NCBI GenBank assembly: GCA_003635265.1
Contig: PYIZ01000049.1
Coordinates: 1-64,000 of the forward strand
Length of the DNA stretch: 64,000 nt
From: Candidatus Poribacteria bacterium
Lineage (GTDB): Bacteria; Poribacteria; WGA-4E; PCPOR2b
Direction of reading: 5' to 3'
A program made the translations under genes and the position numbers. Below are positions 27,809 to 35,848 of the stretch, in pieces. The stretch's first letter is position 1, and each line of letters opens with the position of its first letter. Below the pieces are notes generated by a model, which had not been told where the DNA came from, did no database searches, and worked only from the letters and a program-made list of their open reading frames with translations.

Positions 27809-29035
27809 TCAGCTACCCCGCCCTGAAGGGACGGTGCTTGTTTGAATCGTCCGCCCAACGGGTCTTACAGAGTTTCGCGCTTCTGTCCCCTGACGGGGGA
27901 TTTCGGGGTCGTTTGCAACCGACGCACCTCCACGCAAGGCTACAGCAGCCTTTTTGATGTTTATCGCAGCGTTATGGTCTCGGTCAATTACCAGTCCGCA
28001 ATGGGGACAATCATGGACACGATCCAACAACGTTTTTGGGACAATTTCATTACAACTGGAGCATTTCTGACTGGTATGGTGAGGTTTCACTTTCGTGAAC
28101 TGCTTGCCGGCACTTGCAGCCTTGCTTTGCAGTTTCAACCGAAAACTGCCCCACCCCGCGTCCGATATGCTCTTGGCGAGGTAATGGTTCTTGAGCATAT
28201 TGGTGATGGTCAAGTTTTCTACAGCGACCTCATCACATCGTTCAAGGATACGATGGGCTGCTTTGAACTGAAAATCCTTGCGCTGGTTCGCTATCCGTTG
28301 ATGGGTGCGAGCGACAATCTCACGTTGTTTTACTCGACGGCGGCTCCCTTTTTTTCGGCGAGACAATACACGTTGATGTTTGCCAAGTCGCTTTTCAGAC
28401 TGACGATAATGGCGGGGGTTTGGGATAGGCTCACCATCAGAATCTACGGCAAACGAGTTAAGCCCCACGTCTACACCGATAGTTGTGTGGATCGGGACTT
28501 CTACTGGGTCTGGCACTTCGACGCAGATGGTTACATACCAGCCACTCGCTCGCTTGAGGATCGTGAGGGTCTTAATCTTGCCGTTGGGTAGCGGGCGGTG
28601 ATACCGAATCTTGAGGTGTCCTATTTTCGGAACAACGACTTTGGCAAACTTATGACGCACATTCCTGATGAGCTGCTTGGACAGGTGGCTAAAGGTCATT
28701 GACCTATATCGACCTTCGCCTTTGAAGCGCGGAAAACCCGGAGCCTCCCCGTTCTGAGCACGACGGAAGAATGCGTTGTATGCTTTATCCAAACGGCGCA
28801 TCGCATCTTGGAGCACATCCGCGTGAAGTCCTGCAAATGCCTTAGATGCTGCTTTCAAATCTGGCAAAGCGTTGGCTTGGGTCGTCCATTTTACTGTGAG
28901 CCCGGCGGTTTGGTATGCTTCAATACGCCACGCAAGGGCTTGGTTGTAAATAGAGCGCAGTAATGCTAACCAGACGGTAAAGAGCTTGCGTTGTTTCGTT
29001 GTAGGATATGCACGATATTCAAATGTCTTTTTCAT
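27809..29035 (-). CDS. tnpB: TnpB RNA-guided nuclease (element B)
   Basis: 408 residues, only distantly similar to the TnpB of element A but with the same architecture. It has RuvC-I TIGVDVGLNSF (Asp189), RuvC-II VAVENLTITNM (Glu273), zinc finger CSSCNE...CPHCG (Cys325, 328, 343, 346) and RuvC-III DRDHNAAINI (Asp353). The catalytic set is complete. The last residues (VPSGRGS) are encoded by the right-end hairpin, as expected when the guide RNA overlaps the gene's 3' end. The open frame of 249 codons on the opposite strand is a shadow. Confidence 0.9.
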   Translation of the reverse strand: MKKTFEYRAYPTTKQRKLFTVWLALLRSIYNQALAWRIEAYQTAGLTVKWTTQANALPDLKAASKAFAGLHADVLQDAMRRLDKAYNAFFRRAQNGEAPGFPRFKGEGRYRSMTFSHLSKQLIRNVRHKFAKVVVPKIGHLKIRYHRPLPNGKIKTLTILKRASGWYVTICVEVPDPVEVPIHTTIGVDVGLNSFAVDSDGEPIPNPRHYRQSEKRLGKHQRVLSRRKKGSRRRVKQREIVARTHQRIANQRKDFQFKAAHRILERCDEVAVENLTITNMLKNHYLAKSISDAGWGSFRLKLQSKAASAGKQFTKVKPHHTSQKCSSCNEIVPKTLLDRVHDCPHCGLVIDRDHNAAINIKKAAVALRGGASVANDPEIPRQGTEARNSVRPVGRTIQTSTVPSGRGS

Positions 29036-29078
29036 TGTGGATTCGGCTTTCTGGCTTCCGTTTCCATCTCACTGGAAC

Positions 29079-29204
29079 GTGGGAGTCCCTATCGTGCGAT
29101 AGGGGTGAAATACTCCCACGAAAGCCACCATAATTATACCATGTTTTAGGGGGGTTATACACAAAAAAAAGGCGGGATTTCCTCCCCTCCCTAAAGGAAG
29201 GGGG
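29079..29204 (-). repeat. Left end of TnpB element B: two hairpins
   Basis: The inner hairpin (29079-29119) has GTGGGAG/CTCCCAC arms around CCCTATCG/CGATAGGG. The outer hairpin (29182-29204) is CTCCCCTCCCTAAAGGAAGGGGG. A TATAAT box (minus strand, near 29130) and GGCTTTCGTGGGAG are shared in position with element A. Confidence 0.6.
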
Positions 29205-29256
29205 CTCCATCCCGAAGATTTGATGATAGAATGAACGAGCTGCACTAGCAGACAAC

Positions 29257-30108
29257 TTATCCACGCGAAGGTTCGGCCATCGTTTCACGCGCTTTGCGAG
29301 AAAGTTGAGCGAGATGCCCATCGTTAGCCATCACCTGTTCTAGGTGCACCAGCCGTTCAGGTCCCGCAGTACCGACCATCTTCGGACCATATTTGCGGTC
29401 AATCCAGAACCGCGCTGAATTGCCAATGTAGGTGCGTAGATCCTCCAAACGGTGTTCAGGATAACGTTCACAGAGGTTCATGGTAAACATCCGTCGGCGT
29501 ATGCCACCGCCAAACGCGGCATGCTTGGTATTATGATTGAAACAAACCACATCCCCCGGCTGCGTCTCGAACGCGATTGCTGGTACATCCTTGCCATGAA
29601 CACCCCAGTCTGCTTCACTCTCCCGAATCTCTGCCTGAAGTCGATCCGCGTAACCATCTCCAAAGAGATGGCTGCCGGGGATAACCCGCAGTGCACCGGT
29701 GTCACGGGTTAAATGATCGAGGTAAAATGCAATTTTGAGATGGGTCGGATCTTCTGGCTTGTGTCCCCCATCAGAATGCCAGCGCGTATCCCCGACGTAG
29801 TAGTTTCCGTCGCTACCCATATAGTTGAAGTCGTCGCCGAGCAGCGTGGTTGCTATCCTCAGTATGCGGGGTTCATCCAACAGAGATGACAAATATTCGC
29901 TCTGATCGATGAACGGAACGATACAGGAGCGTGCTGTCCCCTCGTGGGGTTTCCCGTTATGGCCTCCTCCACGTTCCGCCCAAACCGCTTCAAACGCATT
30001 GATGATTTCCTCGTTACGGTCTGCCAAGAGTCCGGGGAAGCTTAGATAACCAAAGGTCTGAAAAAAATTGATCTGCTGATCCGTCAGTTTGACATCTTGA
30101 TTGTTCAT
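29257..30108 (-). CDS. Phytanoyl-CoA dioxygenase (PhyH) family protein 1
   Basis: 283 residues from the ATG at 30108 (AAAGGAGAT upstream; the frame opens at 30132). It has the double-stranded beta-helix of Fe(II)/2-oxoglutarate oxygenases. The HxD motif is in RWHSDGGH (His111, Asp113), the distal His is in NHNTKHAAFGG (His196), and Arg follows in GGIRRRMF for 2-oxoglutarate. Such proteins hydroxylate small molecules, and the substrate cannot be inferred. It is followed by element B at 29215 and preceded by a second PhyH gene, with which it is probably co-transcribed. Confidence 0.85.
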   Translation of the reverse strand: MNNQDVKLTDQQINFFQTFGYLSFPGLLADRNEEIINAFEAVWAERGGGHNGKPHEGTARSCIVPFIDQSEYLSSLLDEPRILRIATTLLGDDFNYMGSDGNYYVGDTRWHSDGGHKPEDPTHLKIAFYLDHLTRDTGALRVIPGSHLFGDGYADRLQAEIRESEADWGVHGKDVPAIAFETQPGDVVCFNHNTKHAAFGGGIRRRMFTMNLCERYPEHRLEDLRTYIGNSARFWIDRKYGPKMVGTAGPERLVHLEQVMANDGHLAQLSRKARETMAEPSRG

Positions 30109-30171
30109 CGAAATCTCCTTTCCAAGTTTCAACGGGACGAATTGGTATACCTAAAAATCGAAACTGGAACG

Positions 30172-30999
30172 CTACTCAAGCGGGTCATGCGTAACAAAAC
30201 GAGGCGTCGCAAACGGCATATGTGTTGCCCCACGAGCAAGAATGTGGTTCTGATTGCCCTCGCCCCACTCGGTATAAGATCGTGCGTTGGCATAGTGACA
30301 GACATACGACCGTCGAAATCGGTCTTTCGAGCGATTCTGCTTGGATCTGTGGATGAGGTGTCCGTGGAAGAAGATAACATCTCCGGTATTGGCGATCGCT
30401 GGCACCTCGCTACTTTCTTTTACACCTATAATCTCGGTCAGCCTTTCCTGAAAATCCTCGGTATTGTCCGGTAGTGCCACCTCTTCATAGATTGGGTGCA
30501 AGTGGGAACCGGGAACAACATACATACACCCATTGTCCTCATCACAATCGTCGATAGCAATCCAAGCTCCGCACAGCGTGTCCGGGGCAGTTTTGATGTA
30601 AAAGGAATCCTGATGATAAGCCTGACCGGACTTCTTCGGCGGCTTTAGGAAAAGCATTGACTGCATTGCCATTACATCGGGCCCAATCAAGGTTTCAAGT
30701 ACATCGAGGATGCGGAGGTGTAGTATAAACCGTTCATGAATCTCCAGATGGCGGTGGAATTGAATGAAGCGGAAATACTTATCCTCCATATCCGCAGGTG
30801 TATCCCCTTCATTTCTAGGCGTAACCCCTTCCAGTTGGCTGAAGTCGACCTTCCCCAGCGCCATATCCATTGAATGGCGATCGAGTTCACGAAGATCTTC
30901 TTCACTTAGCAATCCTTCAACTTTCAGATAGCCTTGTGTTCCAAAGAAGTGCCGCTGATCAAGGGTGACTTGATATTTCTCTCGTGGTTGCTGTTCCAT
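30172..30999 (-). CDS. Phytanoyl-CoA dioxygenase (PhyH) family protein 2
   Basis: 275 residues from the ATG at 30999 (CAGGAGATTG upstream). Iron ligands are seen as HxD in AYHQDSFY (His129, Asp131) and the distal His in FHGHLIHRS (His217), with Arg in RFRRSYVCHY for 2-oxoglutarate. GCMYVVPGSHLHP is the usual pre-His strand. Sequence similarity to the neighbouring PhyH protein is low, so these are not recent duplicates. Substrate unknown. The gene sits between the M81 peptidase gene and the other PhyH gene. Confidence 0.85.
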   Translation of the reverse strand: MEQQPREKYQVTLDQRHFFGTQGYLKVEGLLSEEDLRELDRHSMDMALGKVDFSQLEGVTPRNEGDTPADMEDKYFRFIQFHRHLEIHERFILHLRILDVLETLIGPDVMAMQSMLFLKPPKKSGQAYHQDSFYIKTAPDTLCGAWIAIDDCDEDNGCMYVVPGSHLHPIYEEVALPDNTEDFQERLTEIIGVKESSEVPAIANTGDVIFFHGHLIHRSKQNRSKDRFRRSYVCHYANARSYTEWGEGNQNHILARGATHMPFATPRFVTHDPLE

Positions 31000-31076
31000 C
31001 AGCAATCTCCTGTTTTGAACTAGTAAAGTTTCTCATTAAACAGCAAACGGAACTGATTACAAATTCTCCCTAGCCA

Positions 31077-32606
31077 CTACACAGACAACGTCCAGTGCAT
31101 AGTCTCATCAATGGGCCAGATTGGGCGGCGTAGATAGCGATAGGGAAGGCTAGCGTAGTCTACGGTGCTGACACCGGGGGTATTTAGTTCAATAGTGCCA
31201 GCGACGACCGGATCAAAGGAGGCACGATGTGCTTGATTGGATTTGACAACGATAATCTGTTTCTCCTCCAATAGGATACCGGCGCTCTTAAAAAAATCTC
31301 GATCTTTGCCGGTGCTTCGTTGGGAGCAGATAACGTCGATTTTATTCCCGGTGCGCAGCACAACCCGCTTACCGACATTCGCTTCACGAAATGTTTCCTC
31401 GTTAACCTCACGCCCCCAACCGCCATGGGTGGGACCACAGATCATGTATCTGCCATCATCAATGGACTTGACCTGAGCCGTTATTTCCAGCGGTTGATAG
31501 AAGCGTTGATCAATCTTGCCTCCCACTGTGATGTTGAGTTCCGCGCCCACTCCGGCTGCTATGCCTGCGCGTACCGCTTCTGCATCACGGATAGTAAGTG
31601 CACAATCCTGCGCCCCACAACGGAGGAGACTTTCCAGCACCGCCGGACTATCGGCGGGACAGGCGCTGCCGGGGTCGTCACCTAAGTCTACCAAGAGTAT
31701 CGGCTTTCGCGGGTCAGCCATTGCCATTTTCACCCCTTCGTCAATGGGATGTATCGGTCGCACGGTTTGCAGTCGCTTTCGTTGCTCCCATAGATCTGCT
31801 GCTAACTCTTGCGCCAGCCGCTTGGCGAGTTCCGGATCGTCGTCAGTTGTTGCTACGATTGACATACCGGCATCTGAAGAATCACCATACCCATAGCCGC
31901 CAAGAATGGTGATGTTGATAACCTTGGGGGTCTTCTCCATTTCCGCACGTTTTTCGTTCAAATGATAGAGCAGCAGTCCTTGCTCCTCTTGGGGCAGATG
32001 TGACCAAGTGCTCTGACCGATATTGGGTCCGATGATCGGCACAAACACCCGATGGGTAATCGGATTGATTTTTTTATCTAACATTTGGAGCAGACATTCC
32101 GCTGCCTCCAATCCCCGCCCGTAACCGTCAATATGGGGATTGGTGTTATTAGGAAACGGAACCAGTGCTTCAGCCTCTTGATCGCTCATGATAGTGTGAA
32201 AGTCGTATGTACCGACCATAGGGATATCCCCTAGGACCCGGCGCGCTTCCTGCACCAATTCGCCTTCGGCATCGGTATAGGGCGCTTCTGCGACCATTGC
32301 CCCATGAAGTGCAAAGTAGACACCATCTAGTGGTCCCGCCTCCTGTAAGCCTGTCACAATCATATCACGACAGCGTTCATAAACTTCGGCATGGATGATA
32401 CCCCCGTGTGCGAAGCCAATTCCGACGGTGGGAACCAATTCTACATCGCATCGCTTGGCACCTTCCACAAAGCCACCGATAAAATTCATAGGCTGTGCAC
32501 GCCTAAGTGTCTCTCCACGCTGGATATGGACGGTGTCCATGCTATCGTTCTGCTCCACAGCAAAGGTGTTAGTCTCGTGCCAGAGACTAGCGATACCAAT
32601 CCTCAT
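31077..32606 (-). CDS. M81 family metallopeptidase (MlrC-like)
   Basis: 509 residues with the M81/MlrC N-terminus RIGIASLWHETNTFAVEQN, the conserved metal-site segment VGTYDFHTIMSDQ and the C-terminal MlrC domain (ILLVDLGDDPGSACPADSP). MlrC of microcystin degraders is the prototype, but most members are uncharacterised amidohydrolase-like enzymes. AAGGAAGGG precedes the ATG. It follows argH by 12 bases and precedes the PhyH genes, suggesting a catabolic unit. The link to argH is probably incidental. Confidence 0.85.
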   Translation of the reverse strand: MRIGIASLWHETNTFAVEQNDSMDTVHIQRGETLRRAQPMNFIGGFVEGAKRCDVELVPTVGIGFAHGGIIHAEVYERCRDMIVTGLQEAGPLDGVYFALHGAMVAEAPYTDAEGELVQEARRVLGDIPMVGTYDFHTIMSDQEAEALVPFPNNTNPHIDGYGRGLEAAECLLQMLDKKINPITHRVFVPIIGPNIGQSTWSHLPQEEQGLLLYHLNEKRAEMEKTPKVINITILGGYGYGDSSDAGMSIVATTDDDPELAKRLAQELAADLWEQRKRLQTVRPIHPIDEGVKMAMADPRKPILLVDLGDDPGSACPADSPAVLESLLRCGAQDCALTIRDAEAVRAGIAAGVGAELNITVGGKIDQRFYQPLEITAQVKSIDDGRYMICGPTHGGWGREVNEETFREANVGKRVVLRTGNKIDVICSQRSTGKDRDFFKSAGILLEEKQIIVVKSNQAHRASFDPVVAGTIELNTPGVSTVDYASLPYRYLRRPIWPIDETMHWTLSV

Positions 32607-32618
32607 TTTTTCCCTTCC

Positions 32619-34136
32619 TTAATTAAAACAGACCTCTGCAATCGCTTTACCACCTAGCACCTGTTCGGTCACTCCAAGCGTTTTCTGGTAAGCGGTATTG
32701 ATTTGCTCCTGTCGCAAGTGGATCTGGTTGTCGATTTGGCTCAGTTTTTCCCCAAGTTCACTCACCATTCGTTTCACTTCCGCGGGCGATGTGCCACCAC
32801 GGCTCCGGTTATTGTGGAGGGAACGTTTCGGATCAAGAATGTGCTGGAGTTGCGTGATGGACAGATCAATACCTTCGGACCGCAACAGTTCTTGCGTTTC
32901 TGCCCAATCTTCAAAGGTTTTCCCCTGTTTCGCCAAGCCTCCCACGATGTTTCCAACTATCTCATGACATTTTCGGAATGGCAACCCCCGTTCGCTAACG
33001 AGGAAATTGGCTAACTCTGTTGCAGTTGCGAAGTTTGCGTTGACGAGCAGTTCCAACCGATCCGTGTTGAAATCAAGTGTCTCAAGGAGACCGGGCAGAA
33101 TCCCCAAGCAGGATTGAACCACATCAAACGCGCCCCACAGTGGCGGTTTGTCCTCTTGAAGATCGCGGTTATATCCCGTAGGCAACCCTTTGAGATTCGT
33201 TAAAAGGTCCATAAGGGCTGCATAAACCTTCCCCGTCCGTCCCCGCGTCAATTCCGCAATGTCGGCGTTCTTTTTCTGGGGCATGATTGAGCTGCCCGTT
33301 GCATAGGCATCATCAAGCGTTGCGATATTAAATTCATAAGTTGTCCAGTAAACGATTTCTTCGCCGAGTCTTGAGAGGGTCGTCATCAGCAGCGTCAGCG
33401 CAAAAAGCGGTTCAGCAATAAAATCGCGGGAGCTAATCACATCCAGCGCATGTTCATGTGTCCCATCAAAGCCGAGCAACTCCGTTGTCAAATTTCGATC
33501 GATTGAGAAAGAGGTTCCTGCAAGCGCACAAGCACCGAGTGGATTGAGATTAGCAAGCTGGTAAGCGGCGTTCAATCGCTTCTGATCCCGGAGGAACATG
33601 CTGACATAGGCTGTCGCCCAAAATCCGAGACTGATCGGTTGTGCGTGCTGTGTATGTGTATAGCCCGGCATCACTGTTTCCGTATGATCTTGCGCGATAG
33701 AGAGAAAAGCACGGCACAAATGCGATACTCCCTGCTGCGTGTCGAGGAGCTGTTCACGAATATAGAGATGTGCATCGACAAGCACCTGATCGTTGCGGGA
33801 GCGTGCGGTGTGAAGCTTTCCACCATACTCACTTCCGGCACCTTCGATGAGGTAGGACTCCACATTCATGTGGACATCTTCCTTTTCAGGTTTGAGGACA
33901 AACTTCCCATCACGAAAATCCGATTCCGCCTTGCTCAACCAGTGTAGAATCTGTTGGAGATCTTCATCAGAGATGATGCCTTGACGCGCTAACATGATTG
34001 CATGGACTTGACTCCCCCAGATGTCATGTGGAATCAAGCGGGAATCGACATCAATGGATTGCGTAAAATCCTCAGTTTCGGTTGACAACTCGGAGCGAAA
34101 TCGACCGCCCCAGAGTTTAGTGGAAGTGTTCATCAT
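32619..34136 (-). CDS. argH: Argininosuccinate lyase
   Basis: 505 residues. Cleaves argininosuccinate to arginine and fumarate (last step of arginine synthesis). Family features: N-terminal LWGGRF, HTARSRNDQVLVD with the catalytic-region His, GYTHTQHAQPI, and the fumarase/aspartase signature GSSIMPQKKN carrying the catalytic Ser. It is about 40 residues longer than typical (about 460). No other arginine gene is adjacent. The first of two consecutive ATG codons is used; the second is equally possible. Confidence 0.95.
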   Translation of the reverse strand: MMNTSTKLWGGRFRSELSTETEDFTQSIDVDSRLIPHDIWGSQVHAIMLARQGIISDEDLQQILHWLSKAESDFRDGKFVLKPEKEDVHMNVESYLIEGAGSEYGGKLHTARSRNDQVLVDAHLYIREQLLDTQQGVSHLCRAFLSIAQDHTETVMPGYTHTQHAQPISLGFWATAYVSMFLRDQKRLNAAYQLANLNPLGACALAGTSFSIDRNLTTELLGFDGTHEHALDVISSRDFIAEPLFALTLLMTTLSRLGEEIVYWTTYEFNIATLDDAYATGSSIMPQKKNADIAELTRGRTGKVYAALMDLLTNLKGLPTGYNRDLQEDKPPLWGAFDVVQSCLGILPGLLETLDFNTDRLELLVNANFATATELANFLVSERGLPFRKCHEIVGNIVGGLAKQGKTFEDWAETQELLRSEGIDLSITQLQHILDPKRSLHNNRSRGGTSPAEVKRMVSELGEKLSQIDNQIHLRQEQINTAYQKTLGVTEQVLGGKAIAEVCFN

Positions 34137-34296
34137 TAATCATCCCTAAAAGTAGGAACTTCTGGATCCCCATAAAATCTCTATCTTACAGCATTGGATT
34201 GGGTGATATTATAGCATGAAGCGGTCTAGGTTGACAAGCGGTGATTGTACCAAATCTATAGCGCGATCACAAGCGTTTCGTTACCCAGATAAAACA

Positions 34297-34334
34297 AAAA
34301 AGCCCACACCAATTCTCGTTGGATATGGGCTTTT
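34297..34334 (-). terminator. Rho-independent terminator after the thioredoxin-TPR gene
   Basis: AAAAGCCCA (34298-34306) pairs with TGGGCTTTT (34326-34334), with an inner CCAA/TTGG stem. Flanking A and T runs make it usable on the minus strand, 56 bases beyond the stop at 34390. Confidence 0.8.
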
Positions 34335-34389
34335 CTCGCGAATATATTCAAGTTGGCAACAAACTGCTTCATCGAACTTATGAGACGTT

Positions 34390-35388
34390 CTATTTGAGAC
34401 GCTCTAGAAGTCTTGCTGTCTCAAGACGAATCACTTCATCTTTAGCATCAGTTAATTTCTCAAGTGTTGCAATTGCTAATTCGGATTTCCCTTGAAGCGC
34501 GTAGGTAATCCCCAAGTAATATTGCGCGTCCTCATAAAACTTGCTGTCGGGATAGGTGTCAATGACTTTCTGGAAAAGCTCTATCGCCTTCTGGAAATAG
34601 TCTTCCTCATTGTCGCCAGCAGCGTTGTTTCCATAATAGAGCGCAAGATTCACATACAACTCCGGCAAAAGACCCGTTTCGTTATCCGGATCGAACTTTA
34701 CAACTTTATCAAGTAGCGGTTTTCCCTGTTCGATCTCACCACGCTTGAGGTAAAAGAGTGCAAAATTCGCATACAACTCCGGTAAAAGACCCGTTTCGTT
34801 ATTCGGATCTAGTTTTGTAACTTTATCGAATAGAGGTTTTCCCTGTTCAAATTTGTCGCGCTTGAGGTAAATTAGTGCGAGTCCAGCGTTAGCCTTTGCA
34901 TCATTTGGATTTTTCTGAGCTGCTACTTTGAACTCCTTAAACGCGTCTTCCCCTTTGAAGATGTTTTCCATCACGCCAAAAAACTCTTCGGGAGGACTAT
35001 AGCCGTGGTTGAGATGGATTAACTCGCCCTCGGCATTAAGAAAAGCAACTACCGGGTACCCATTGACACCGTATTTGATCCGGGCTTCTTCATTTTCAGG
35101 ATGGTTTGCATCTTCAGGATTAACCTTGAGGTTGACAAATTTTTTCGAGAGTGCAACAACCTTTTCATCCGTAAACGTATCGGCATCCAGCCGCTTACAC
35201 CAACCTCACCACTCGGTGTAGAAATCCATCATGACTGGCTTGCCTGTTTTTTGGGCTTCTGCCAGCCCTGTCTCAATTGATTCCGCCCACTGAATCTTGT
35301 CCTTTGCCTGCACCGTCGGGCTTACGACAATCAGCGATAATGTAACAAAAGCGATGAGATGTTTTCGTTTCCAAACAAAATTTAACAT
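34390..35388 (-). CDS. Exported thioredoxin-like/TPR protein, candidate selenoprotein (in-frame UGA at codon 61)
   Basis: The ATG at 35388 (AGGAGAAAAACA upstream) opens a frame with a signal peptide (cleavage near VQA-KD, residue 28) and a thioredoxin fold. The frame meets TGA at 35206-35208 and then continues without another stop to 34390, giving 332 codons. The protein reads KPVMMDFYTEW-x-GWCKRLDADTF; homologous thioredoxins have WCGWCK, so the UGA replaces the first redox Cys, giving UxxC. The fold goes on (VNLKVNPEDA, YGVNGYPVVAFL with cis-Pro). About four TPR repeats follow from residue 149. A stem-loop just after the UGA fits a bacterial SECIS. A plain nonsense mutation is the alternative, but the rest shows no decay. 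A caller that stops at UGA would split this gene into 60- and 194-codon pieces. Confidence 0.75.
35171..35208 (-). promoter_or_regulatory. Possible bacterial SECIS element with its UGA codon
   Basis: Starting 12 nt after the UGA (35206-35208), CGGC-UGGAU-GCCG (35181-35193) forms a 4-bp stem. The 5-nt loop starts 16 nt after the UGA and has G in its second position. GUAA/UUAC arms (35195-35198 and 35171-35174) can extend it below an internal loop. Loop distance and G placement agree with the published general bSECIS model. The stem is short, so this is a supporting rather than decisive feature. Confidence 0.45.
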
Positions 35389-35507
35389 TGTTTTTCTCCT
35401 TACGTAAGGAATTTAGGGATAGAAATTAAAAATCCGAGAAAGTCAATTAATATCTTAAACGAATGGAGACACAAAAAGTGTAACTTGCACTGTAAATTAA
35501 TTGCTAA

Positions 35508-35723
35508 TTATTCTCCAGCAGTCGACTGGTCAGCGGTAGATTCTGTCCGCACCTGTTCAAGAGTTGAGGCACTAACTGTCTTGCTGCTCAGTGTTGTTCG
35601 ACACTTCTGGCAAGTTATGACAAGTCGCACTAGATTGCCGCGTCTACCCAATTTATTCTGCTTTTGTTCCGTCTCAACATAACGTTTGCAGCGAGGACAC
35701 CACTGCTGTTGCTGTGTCAGCAT
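35508..35723 (-). CDS. Small zinc-ribbon protein, unknown function
   Basis: 71 residues from the ATG at 35723 (AAGGAGAGA upstream; the longer frame from 35783 lacks such a site). Two CxxC knuckles, WCPRCKRY and TCQKCRTT, 31 residues apart, suggest a single zinc ribbon. The Ser/Thr-rich tail looks disordered. It lies between mnmE and the thioredoxin gene on the same strand. No family recognised. Confidence 0.55.
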   Translation of the reverse strand: MLTQQQQWCPRCKRYVETEQKQNKLGRRGNLVRLVITCQKCRTTLSSKTVSASTLEQVRTESTADQSTAGE

Positions 35724-35848
35724 TTTATATCTCTCCTTCATCATTCTTCGTCGGTGAGCAGTTGCCCGGTCATGCCTAACCACATTTCAGGGGATTGTAG
35801 TTTGATACCTATTGTGATAACAGTATGTTGGCTTTCTAACGCCTCATT

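Larger units (their letters stand above)
27805..29215 (-). mobile_element. IS200/IS605-type TnpB-only element B
   Basis: A minus-strand tnpB with a right-end hairpin (CCCCGCCCTGAAGGGACGG, 27816-27834) inside the last codons of the gene. The left end (29079-29119 and 29182-29204) has the same inner and outer hairpins as element A. Boundaries are approximate. No tnpA. Confidence 0.7.

Noticed and set aside
27842-28591. 249-codon plus-strand open frame
   Set aside because: Antisense to the intact tnpB at 27809-29035, whose catalytic motifs are complete. No ribosome site and no recognisable domain.
25235-29215. Composite transposon formed by the two TnpB elements around the MocA gene
   Set aside because: IS200/IS605-type elements move as single-stranded units without target duplications. 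The TnpB proteins differ and there is no sign of joint mobilisation.
34390-35388. Interpretation as an ordinary pseudogene broken by a stop codon
   Set aside because: The UGA falls exactly on the first redox Cys, no other lesion exists in 332 codons, and a stem-loop follows. It remains the main alternative until Sec machinery is checked.
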